Part shown: piece by piece, positions 38,101 to 50,500 of the stretch | Layout of the letters: the number at the start of each line of letters is the position of its first letter | Position numbering within the stretch: position 1 is the stretch's first letter | Translations under genes and position numbers: made by a program | Notes under the pieces: model-generated | Database searches by the model: none | Told to the model about the DNA's origin: nothing | What the model saw: the letters and a program-made list of their open reading frames with translations, nothing else | DNA from: Micromussa lordhowensis | Taxonomy: Eukaryota > Cnidaria > Anthozoa > Scleractinia > Lobophylliidae | DNA: 64,000 nt | Direction of reading: 5' to 3' | Assembly: GCA_964020085.1 (NCBI GenBank) | Contig: OZ026604.1 | Coordinates: 16,385,858 to 16,449,857 of the forward strand

Positions 38101-41100
38101 ACTTATGAATAGGGTGGTACTAACATACTAACTTACACTGAGGAAAGTTCTGAATAACAACATGGGTTGTACTAACGTCCTAAGGAAAAACTTGGGTAGA
38201 AACAAGGGTCATACTAAACATACTAAGGAAAGTTTTGAATTGCAATAAGGGTCATACTGTCATACAAACTTACCAAGGAAAGTTGTGAATAGAAGCAAGG
38301 GACATACTAATGTGCTAAAGAAAGTTTTAAAATGAAACAAGGGTGGTACTAAAGTAATAACTTACCAAGGAAAGTTTTAAATAGAAGCAAGGGTTGTACT
38401 AATGTACCAAAGAAGGCTGTGAAACAGGGGTCATACTAACATACTAAGGAAAGCTTTGAACAGAACAAAGGATTGAAGTCAGGCTTTTAGCCAGATGGGC
38501 ATCCAGGCATCCTGTGTACGGCCACTTATTAAAGAGAATTGTTTTATTTGAGCAGGCCGTATAACACATTTTGGATGCCCACTTTTCATATCCTGGCTAA
38601 AATCCTGATTGAAGTAAGCTACTAAGAACTGAAATAGATTTGGTGAAATATGTGGCCGTCTAAATGTAAAAACAGACAAAGGAAAGTAAATGTGAAATAA
38701 GCAGTCGTGCTAACGCACTTACTCATGGAAAGTAAATTTGATAGTCGTACTTCCCTCTTACTAATGTTTTAAGGTTGGCATACACGAGGACACTAGTCCC
38801 TGTGACTTGTCCCTGCAGTTAGTCCCACGAACAGTTCACACAAAGCATTTCGAGGAACAAGTCGCAGGGACTTGTCCCAAAAATTCAAACCAAATTTGAA
38901 ATTTAGTCCCTGTGACTAGATTTTGTGGCAAAAACGGTTAGTTCACACAATGGAACTTGTCTGCGTGACTTGTTGCAGGAACTAGTCCCAGGGACTAGTC
39001 CCCTCGTGTGTGCCAACCTTTAAGGAAAGTGTGAGTATGGGTACATACCATTTAGCGTAGCAGTTTACGGTAGTTAGGTGTTTTAGGCTTGACACACTGC
39101 TAGTTCCCGTTTCCCTTGAAAATCAACTGTTATGTTCCAAATTACGCTTGTCCCTGATGCTATGTGTTTGGTGACTTCAAATGAAACAGACATGGTACTG
39201 TAGTTAAGTGTTGCAATAATTGTCCACATTGTCAGTACCCTTAATTTGAAACTTGAAACAGAGGCTGTGGTCAGGTACCTATAGTTATGTTAGTGTGAAT
39301 GCATATTTTTCTAACTTTCCTTCAATACATTAGTACAACCACATATTTTACCAACTTTCCTTCAGTAAATTAGTACAACCGCATATTTTACTAACCTTCC
39401 TGCAGTGCGATAGTATGTTAGTACGACTGTATCTTTTACTTAATTTCCTTCAGGAGATTATCACATAGAAATTTAAACATTTATTATGTAGAAATGTTTG
39501 ATCATAGAGCAGTAAAGCAGTAGAGTCATGGGGTTTGTTATGTAGAAATGTTTGATTATAGAGCCATTAGAGTTGGGATCGTAGAGCCGTAGAGCTATAG
39601 ACGTTTAGAGTTCATCATATAGAAATGTGTGATTGCAGAGCAGCAGAGCCTAAGAGCCATAGAGTTCATTAGTTAGAAAGCCGTAGAGCTGTAGAGTTCA
39701 TTATGTACAAATCTGTGATCATAGAACTGTAGGGTCGTGGAGTTTATTAATATGTAAAAATGTTTGATAATACTGTAGAGCTGTAGAAGCGTAGAGCTGT
39801 AGAGTTCATTATTTAGAAATGTGCGATCATAGCTAGCAGTAGGACTGTTGGGCCATAGGGTAGAACCGTAGAGTTTATTTTTAAAAATGCGTCAATGTAG
39901 AGCAGCAGAGCCTTAGAGTCGTAAAGCTGTAGAGGGGTAGGGCCGTAGAGTTCATTATATAGAAATGTGTGATCGTAGAGCAGCAGAGCCTTAGAGTCGT
40001 AAAGCCATAGAGTTTATTATTTAGAAATGCGTGATTGTAGAGCAGCAGAGCCTTAGAGTCTTAAAGCCATAGAGCTGTAGGGCCATAGAGTTCATTATTT
40101 AGAAATGTGCGTAGAGCTGTGGAGTTCATTATGTAGAAATCTGTGATTGTAGAGCAGTAGAGTCATGGGTTTATTATCTAGAAATGTTTGATTGTAGAGC
40201 TGTAGAGTCATAGAACTGTAGAGTTCATTATGTAGCAATGTCTGATTGTGGAGCCGTGGAGCTGTAGAGTTCACTATTTAGAAATGCATAATCGTAGAGC
40301 AGCAGAGCCTTAGAGTCATAGAGCTGCAAAGCCACAGAGCTATAGAGCCTTGGAGCCTTAGAATCATTATTTTAGAAATGTGTGATCATAGAGCCGTAGA
40401 GCCACAAAGCTGCAGAGAGGCAGAGCAGTGCAGCAGTAGAGCCCGAGAGCCGTAGAGCCATAGAGTTTGTTATTTAGAAATGTTTGCATAGAGGTGTAGC
40501 ACATAGAAGTGTATAGTCATGGCAAACTAGCTGATGCCAGCCTGCTTATTATGTGCAAAATGTTACTCGAGTAGTTTAATTATTCTGTAGTTCCTTAAAG
40601 ATTGTGGTAAAATTCCTGTTGAGTATGTTCATATAAAATAGTGATAATTCTTATTTTGTAATTGTTGATTAGGATGCTCAAGACAGTATTGCTAGCACTC
40701 TTATGACTGAGGATGATGATAGTAAAGAGATAATGGGAAGCACTGCATCTCTGGAAACTGTGGAATCAGAAGACTTGTCAGAAGTAACTGAGGGAAGCCA
40801 ACCAGAGTCAAGCTTACAACAGGATGACTATGTTAACCCTCGTGGAGTGCGATTCACACCACAAGAACCTGTTAAGGAAGGTAATACTAACAATATCATC
40901 AACTGTCCTAAGTTAACTAGTCAGAACAATTTACTAGGTGTTGAATAGATTCTTCTCAATGGGACAACCAGTTGAAGTAAAATATGACAAATATTACTGC
41001 AATCCGTGCTACATAATTTTGTAGAAATTCCAGAATTCCCAAAACCTTCCCATCACAAAATGGGTTTGTGTGGGCATTCACTCAGGATTGCTCTTCTCAA

Positions 41101-41466
41101 TTTACAAATTTTAGATGAGGTATAACATTTTTTGAAAGCTTCATGTAATATACATGTAGAATATTTTCTGGAACCATACAAGATTGCAATGTAATTCTAA
41201 CTTCTCTGAATGATGTGTTTTCCTGTAGGTGTTGGTCCTTTGGTTCCTTATGGATTACCTTGTATTCGAGAGCTATTTAGATTTCTTATTTCACTCATTA
41301 ACCCACATGACAGGTGGGTTTAGGGCATAATTATCTGTTATTACATTTACAGTGTAGCTGGGAAGATAAATGTATATGCTCCATGAGACATGTTGCAGTG
41401 TCAGTATAATAGTAACATGCTATGCTATTTTACAATAATTCCATGAGTCCATGTTAGATTTAAGGC

Positions 41467-41520
<54 letters not shown>

Positions 41521-44500
41521 CACCTTGTATCCAACAAGGAATAGGTTTGGACAGGAACTGTGAGCTCTGATCCTTATAGCTTCTTGGTAGCTTCCAGTAA
41601 AGTAATGAATTTTATTCCATTTTACCACAGCTAGCCATCCTGACAAAGAACATTTGCCAGAAATATATTGCTCCTTTGATACAGTTAGTTAATATGAGAT
41701 TTTCTATCTGTTTTCAGACATAACTCTGAGGCCATGATTCATATGGGACTGTCTCTTTTAACTGTTGCACTTGAGTCTGGTTCTCACCACATTGGAACAT
41801 TCCCATCACTCATGAACTTTGTCAAGGATGACCTGTGCAAGAATCTCTTCTGGGTAGGTAGACTTGCAAGAAGGATCAAATCCTAATGTATAATTTTTTA
41901 TCATCGCCCATTCCAATGTTTATCAAGCAGATGCTTATAAAGTCAATGTTGTTGTTGTTATGTTGTTGTTGTCAACTAGGAGATAATATTTTGATGTACA
42001 TGTATATTGCTACTGGCAATCAGTTGTCCCAGCATCTCAGAATGTCAAAGTAGCTAACTATAGTTCTTCCCAGTGATGTTCTAATTTGGTCTTTCTCTAC
42101 TGTATCACATGTGCACAGACTCAAATAAGAGACATGCGCACTTTGATTCAGGGTTTCATTGACATTTTCAGCATAAGGGCAACTGGTTTTCACAGCTGGG
42201 GAAAACTTATTTAGACTGAACTTCTAAGTTACAGTACCGCTCAAAAGTAAGTTACCACCTCTCGTCTAGTTTCTCACGAGACAGGTCTCGTTTCTCTCGA
42301 GACATTTCTCGTTTCTCGCGAGCCTCGTCTCGTTTCTCTCGTGAATCACTGATGCGTTTAGTATGGCATATATTACACGTAGGAAACCGGTTATGTGTAA
42401 ACGATTCGATGTCAAATCGATGGGACCAAAATATGCATCGATCGTTTGTTCGATTCATTTCGAACAAAGGTAAAATCGAACATCGAACGTAACCAGAAGC
42501 AGAGTTCTATGCATTTCAATTCACGCAATCACGGGGGCAAACGGTCGATTTTGCAAGTCTTCCTCACTCCGAATGATCAGAACGATTCAGCCACCTACGA
42601 TTGCTTGCTCTGCAATAACCGCTAACTCAAACAAACATTTAATTTTGGCATAAATCGTTCATTCACACGCTTAAATACTCAATCTTTGAAGGCAGGCGTT
42701 TGTATCAAAGTTTCTGAGATGCGCCGTTTACATTACAAGTAGTTTTAATTTTTTTTCCCAGCGCGAGTTTTGTCTGGCAGTACGCGGCGACCAGTCGGCG
42801 ACATTAATGAACATTTCATTGGTTTCCGAAACGTCGAGGCAAACATGCACTTCCATTTGGCATACATAGATCATTCAAACGCTCAAATACCATTCGCGAG
42901 ACGGTGGTAACTTACTTTTGAGCGGTACTGTATATCTTTTTTCTAGATGGTCAAACCAGACGGGCAAAATCTGATCCTCACACCCAGTGCCTGGCCCTCA
43001 ATGAAACCCTGTTATTTCCTGTGGGAAGTTATTAAAACCTGTTTTTTACCCAAAATTTTTTTTAAATCCTACCATGCAACCTGTGATGAAATAGCTACAG
43101 TCAAAATGTTTAAAAATCCCTGTTTGACAATTATGTGTAACACTCCTATTTGCAAAAAATTGTGTTTATTAATCTTGTAGATTAATATTTTATTGTGAAT
43201 GAAAACACCTGTTCATGTACATGTTTGAGGTAGGGTTGAACTGAGGGATATTAAGAAAGCTGTCAGTCTCCCCCCAAAGCACTCTGTTTTCATTATAGTT
43301 GAAGTGTTGCATATGATGATCAAACGATGTAAGAAACAATAATTAAAGAAAGACGTCAAAGGTTGTTTTTTTTGCACCTGATTCTTTGAGGCAACCAGAT
43401 GATCAGCTTTAGCTAAAGCAGTTTGTAGAATTGTATGGGGCAAAATTGAGTTGAGTTCATACTGCTGAGCAAAATGGTCCTTACCCATATAGCAAAGGAA
43501 AGGAAACCCATGAATTGATTTTTCCCATGGTTAACATGGCCAGCATTATTGCTTGTGGCCACGTACGCATGATGACGGCGGCAAGGGAGTCCTGCAAGAT
43601 GGCAAATCAAATCAAAATTTTTGCTTATCCTGGGTTAGCTTAATTGGGCTTTGAGCATCTCGGTCCAGGAGCTCCCCTTTTAGGCTTGGCTACGCAAAAC
43701 GTAAAGTAAACTGATGAAAGACCATGTGTGGTTAGAGACAGATGGGGTCAAGATTGGCCCATCATATCTCTTATGCTTGCATGGTGACCTTTCTTTTGTA
43801 TTACAGTCAAAAACATTTGTTTCCTGTTCCAGAGGCGTAATAAAAGTTAAAAAGTTAAAAAGTTTTACAAACTCCGTTCTCTGGAAATTAGAGTGAAAGA
43901 ACACCAATCAAGAAGTTCATCAGCTATTCACGAGCATTGTTGCCTGGAGGGTTACTCGGTGGACCCAAATAAGACAAAAGTACTATCAACCGAAGTTAAC
44001 ACTTTCAAACGCAGGATAAAAGAAGCTATTCAAATTAAACTTACGAAACCGGCGTTAAACAGAGACAATGGTTACGAATTAGCAGCTATCTATGACACAA
44101 TTCTAACCCCCAAGAGGCGTTAAAAACCCTTTTTAAAATTCATCTTTTTAACATTCATATCATTGACTGATGAAGTCCGGTTGAAAAAACGGACGAAATA
44201 TTCCATAAGTTTTAACTTTTAGCTCCGGGTTTGTAAAACTTTTTAACTTTTATTTCTTTTTTATTGTATATTATTTTTTAAAACAGTGCTTGATAAGGAA
44301 CATTCAAGAAAATAGTTTGGCAACTTTTAGTTCTAAGGAATCACCTTAAGTATGATTTGTAAGATGGTATGTTTAGTTTAGCTAATAAGAAAAATGTTGC
44401 ACAATTAAGCATTATCATTGTACTGGTTGTAACACTTCTACCTTAGCTTATTTCGTAAATAAATATTTACAATTTTGAACAATGTTGCTTTTTTTCCCCA

Positions 44501-47500
44501 GCTTATCCAGTGTGACTTTCTTGGTTTGTTTACCATGGCTTTGAGAGTGTGCTTCCTTTTGTTTGAAGGTCTTCGAGCTCACTTAAAATTCCAAATGGAG
44601 GTTTGTACAGGATATAAGATAATTTAATTTGCTCTCAGATCCCTCGCCCCCCCCCCCCCCCCCCCCAACAGCTATAACTGCAACACTGTGTCCAGTTTGT
44701 TCAGGTCTTCAAGTTCTTAATTTCTGAAACAGAGAGAAAATCACTTCTGATCCTCTGCGTGATCCATCATAACTTGTGTTGCAGGTACTCTGCAGTCCAC
44801 AACATGGGAAAGTGAACATGTGACTGCACAAAAGTAGTTTCAAAAGTTAGATTTTATGATTTTATTGCTATCAAATTGTCCATAATTTTGGAGATTAAAA
44901 ATTGTATTATATAGACACAACTGCTTTACTGGAAAACACATCACTTGTTAAATTCTTATAAGATTACAACCAGGACCTGAGTGCCATATTTTCCATATTC
45001 TCACTAGTGAAGATTTTGATGTCGTAATTTCCTGCTTTTTCATGGTTGCAAAATTCAGACCACTCGAGCAACCAATCAGACTTTTCTTTTCACCCTGGAC
45101 TGGTTCAGCCATATAATAAATACAATTCTCACACTCCAGAAGCCCATGCCAGCTAAGTTCCATTTCACTGTTTGTTTTTAGATGTTTTTTAAGAAGCTGA
45201 TGGATATCTTAGCACTTGATCTTCAAAGTGTACATTATGAGAAAAGAGAACTTATCCTGGATGCAATCAATCAGGTGACCTGAAATAACTCATTTGTACA
45301 TGTAGACAGCTCTTCTGCAGAGATACAAAACTCTTTCAAAAGTGCTAACATTCAGATTCATAGTTAAATTGCCACAAGCAGACATTTAAATGTGACCGTC
45401 AACACAATAGAATTCATCACTAAAGTCTGGAATATCTTTGATCTTAAGTTGAATTTATTTATTAACTGACAGGAAATCATGGTTACTATAAAAGGTCTGC
45501 CAAGCTCCCTTTTCCTTACAAGCCCAGCACTTAGCCAAAACATTGTATGAACTTGAAAACAATCATTTCGAGGCATGCTAATTAATTTTATGCTATCAGG
45601 TATGCTGTGAGTCCCCTCTTTAAGAACCCAAAGATGACACATGTACATGATGACACAAGTAGTTCAACAATGGCTATTATCTGCCACCTTATGTCATTGT
45701 ACATTTGATAAACAGACACTTAACATTGAACACTCCGATGAAAATTCAACCATAACATTATTTTGGACAAAATGCTAACACTTGCATGTTTGTTTTTTTT
45801 TTCAGCTTTTCCGAGTGCCAAATTTAGTAATGGAACTGTACCTGAACTATGATTGTGATGTTTACAGTACTAATGTATTTGAAGAACTCTGCAAACTTCT
45901 TTCCAAGGTGCAGTGGTGTTCCTCTATAACAAACACAAAAATCTATACCTTAAAGTGCTACTGAAACGAAATTTTTGTACAGTATTGCTCAAAAGTAAGT
46001 TACCATCTCCCTTAAATTTTCGAGAATTTAAGGTGACTCTGGACCCCCTCCGTAGAATTTGTTTAAACTTTGCAAAAAGCTGCATCTCACTATGCTGATT
46101 GCAATTCGAGAATAAAAAAAGGGGGTCACCGAGTTTGTTTTCGAGTTATAAGCACTTAAAGCTAAAATTAAGGGTGTTTTTGACAGGTCATATTCTTGCT
46201 GTGGTAACCTATTGTGCCATAAAATTGACAGCAACTTGTTCACCAATGATTGGGCAGTTTTTTTGATACCCTGATTTTAGTATCAACTGATATAGAGTGG
46301 TTATAATGACCCATCAAACTCTAAGTCTTGGAAAGCACTGGAAACTGTTTCGAGCCACCTTAAATGATATTTTTCTCTAACATTTAACCAACTACCTATA
46401 ATGAAAACATCTTAGAAAGTGTTTGGTCGGAATGCAAATTGCACATAACACATAATTTAATTATTAATTATTTTAATGTGGAAATGCTCTTGTTTGGTCA
46501 TCTTACCAGAGTCACCAGCTAATTTACAGGCATTCTGGACAGGGTGTCTGGTAAACCTGAATAGGGGATAGTCGCGAATAGGGAATAGTACAAATAGTGC
46601 GAATAGTCTTGAATAGTGCGAATAGCGGCAAACAGTAGCAATTAGTCGTGAATAGTTACAAATAGTCGTCAATAGTCGCCGCTTTGGTTCAGCGCTTATA
46701 TGGATTTCTTGAAATTGATCACGTGGATCAATAGCGTTTGTCTGTGGACGCTGATAGATTCGACCAAGCAGGTTCTGTGAAAAACAATAAATTACAAATG
46801 TGAGGCAAGTGTTCTGTGCATGATTAGATTATCAACTGGAAAGACGCAAACGAGCTGTCCTGATAACCGGTTATAAAAGCAACAACGTCTAAGCTATATC
46901 TTGCATTAATTAATTATCCAAATAAGCAACAACATTTCAGTGAATTTATTGCCTTTTCTCCTTGGGACTCAGGCTAGGGCTGTCCATCGCCGACATTAAA
47001 AAAAACACAATAAACCCTAATGGAGGCGTATTTATGCTTTAGCAGCGGTGAAAACTTAAGAAATTACGTTTAAAAACACCTTTTAATTTGTCCTGATAAG
47101 CATCTATCCTTTTTAGCGGGAAAATCCCATCGGACCTTACTGCAATACTGGGTACCAAATTTCTGTCATTCATCACTATTCCCACCACTATTTACCACTA
47201 TTTGCCTCTATTCAGCACTATTTGCCTCTATTCAGCACTATTCGCAACTGACACTATTGGCACTATTCATACTATTCACTATTCCGCATTATTCACTGTT
47301 CGCTATTCGTGACTATTCGCTATTCAGGTTTTCCAGACACCCTTCTGGAGAAATCAAAGTAATTGAAACAAATTAAAATCACAATTTAGATGGCAATGAC
47401 AATTTCTTTTGACAAGAATACTAGTAAGTTATACACATGTACTGTGGAACCCCACCTTATGGTCACCTCATTAATACAATCACCTCGTTAATACGGTCAC

Positions 47501-50500
47501 CTCATTAATACGGCCACCTTGTTAATACAGTCTCCTCGTTGCCACTTTTTTTGTTCTGGTGAAACATTTCAACTAGTGCTGTGAGACCTGGCACTTCTGC
47601 AGTAAAAGTGGCGGTGCTAAACTGGAAAAAGTAAATGCACATATCCTCTGATCTGTTTTTAATGTAAACAAATGCACTACCAGGAATTACTCAATTAGAT
47701 AGGTTCACCATCATTGACTAATCAAATACTCGCAAAAATATTTTGTACAGTTTTTAAAGCCATTAATGACGATCATACTTCTAAAAGCATAAAAAAGGTT
47801 ACTAGGTTTTAGAAACACTAAATATGATCTGAGGGGAACCGACATTCTTAAACTGCCTAAGGTCAACACCACAACCTATGGCCTGAAATCGTGGTGTTAC
47901 CTAGCGCCAAAACTGTGGAATCTGCTACCAGAGTCACGCAGAGCTATAAGAACTTTTAAGGCCTTCAAAAACAGTATAAAGAAAATTGACCTTTTAACTT
48001 TTTACTTATTGTTATATTATTGATTGTACATATATGATCATCATTAAATGATGATCATATATGTAAAAATTTTTTACTTCTTAGCATATTGTGTGATTAT
48101 TTTAGATTGTATTTTATAATCCAGACAAAAACTTTTTGTTCATATGTTGTAGTATTTACTTTTAAATTTAATTTTAATATATGTGGAATACCTGTAAATT
48201 AGCTGGCATGTCATTTCATTATGTAATGACACACCTGAATAGCTAAGTGTATGGCACAATAAACCTGTATTGTATTGTATTGTGTAAGAAAACCCTGTTA
48301 ATATGGCCACCCTGTTAATACGTAATGGCCAACGGCAAGATCGTGAAATCCCAACCTGTATAATCCTTTATAATTTTATCCCATTTATACGGCCACTCTA
48401 ACCAATTATGTTCATCTTTCCATTGCTGACATTGTATGCATTGATTCAAGTTTCAATTTTTTGGGATGCTTATTAGAGAACAGTTGTTTAGAAGTGCAAT
48501 TGTGATATATCTGTTAAGACATTATTCAGTTGAGATGAGTCGTGACGTTTGACCCTAGCCTGTTAACACGGCCACCCCATTAATATGGCCCGATTTTGAA
48601 GCCCTGTCGGTGACCGTATTAATGGGTTCCACTCTATTGCCAGTAAATTATAAGTCTTAAAATTAAGAATTAATTTAAAAAGTAGTTTTTTACATGTTAT
48701 ATCTGTATCAGTAATTTATTTTATTTGGTGTTTTATGGTTGATAGATGTTATGACATACCAAGTGATGTTGTGCTATTTTTTCTTTTCATAGGAGGGATG
48801 TCATTATCACTGCTAGCACATATGATTAATCATTTATAAATATAACAGTGACATTATTTCATTGTTTGTTGTTTCTTAGAATGCCTTCCCTGCAGCTGGA
48901 AGTCTCTATAGTGTTCATATCCTTGCCCTTGATGCTCTTCTTGCTGTAGTTCAGAGTATTGAAGAACACTGTCATCCTCAGTTGTCAAATACAGTAGAAA
49001 AGGCAATAGATGAAAGTATTCCTGGCAAACTTCAAAAGAAAAAGACAGGTACAAGATATTCATGTTGGAACTCCTCCTATTTTAGTTCAGCTGTGTTAAT
49101 GTCAGTTTTTACAAATCCTTTTGTAAGGATCTGAATTGCAGCTCTTATTATCCAATCAGGTGTAGCACTTGTTGTTACAATGTCAACTTGTGAGAATATA
49201 TTGTGGCTTTGAGCAAGCAAGCAAGATGGCGACTGGTACACTTAGGGATTTACCCATAACTCTAAGTGCACAAAAAATGCTCATAAAAACGTACTGAATA
49301 GTCCTAAAGCCTTCAAATATAGCATACACAATACCGTTAGTATAGGGACAAATGTTTCCAAAATATGGCTTTCCTTGTACTATATGGGCTGCATTAGGCT
49401 CACATGGTATTGCAGTAAAATGTACAGCCACCATCTTTTTCCTACCAGGATTCTGCTAACCTGATTCATGTACTCAATGTAAAGGTTGCATTTTCTTAGT
49501 TAAACTCTGAGCCAGAATACAGTTGAGTGTAACACTAATTAGGTAATCATGGTAGAAATAAACAAGAGGGATTTCCAGGAAACAAAACAAGTTGCTTCAT
49601 TAGTAAATAGTCACAAAATGGTGAAAAGTTGACATTACCCAACAGGTGACGACGTAAGTTCATAAAGCAGTGGTGGACTGGGCTACTCATTCACAGTTTG
49701 ACTAATTCTTGCTGAACATTTACCACTAAGTTTTTTTTTTCTCTGAGTCCTGCTGCATTTCGCTATTGAATAAATAAGTTGTTTGGTTGCATATGTAAGC
49801 TGACTGTACGTGTGAAAAATTTATCTTTGTAGGTGATGACGACTCAGGGACAGATGAAAACTGTGATTCACCACCTTTGTCTCCACCCTCCCCACCCACT
49901 TCAGGCTTTGCTATGGCTAAGAAAATGGCAGTGGGTGTGGCCTCAGAGGAGAGTGAAGAGATTACACAAAACTATACTGACAATGACAAATTACTTCAAT
50001 CTTGCGTTCGTCTAGTGTTCTCCTCCAACTTTCCAACAGCTGACACCCTGGCTAAATTGAGGCAGAGAAAGAAGGTATCCCTAACATATTACACATTTGT
50101 TTCGTTCATGAAATATCTGTAGCTTAGTTCTTTGCACGCCAATTAATGGTAATCCAAGATTAGCCAAGGGTTAGTTTTGTTGTCAATTTTAAATGACTAA
50201 TTGATTGGAGGATGTCAGATATGGTAGCCTAGGTAAAGTCTGCATACGAGCCAAGTGGCCCACCAGGCCGGAGCTTATCCCGGTTTCCGTGGCATGAAGC
50301 GACTAGGAATATTTCTACTCCCCCCTGGATGGGATGCCAGTCCATCGCAGGGTTACCCCCAGCATTAAATTCGCCGGTACCCATTTATACACCTGGGTGG
50401 AGAGAGGCACCGTGAGAGTAAAGTGTCTTGCCTAAGAACACAACGCAATGTCCCAGGCCAGGGCTCGAACCCGGAGTGCTCGCTCCGGAGTCGAGCGCAC

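Noticed and set aside
42252..42467. Protein with [19 protein letters not shown] repeats
   Set aside because: The frame comes from a short TCTCGTTTCTC tandem inside a MITE end. It has no splice context and no homology.
44647..44666. Poly-C tract as a regulatory element
   Set aside because: A simple homopolymer (another at 32728-32742) that is probably prone to sequencing error; no supporting context.
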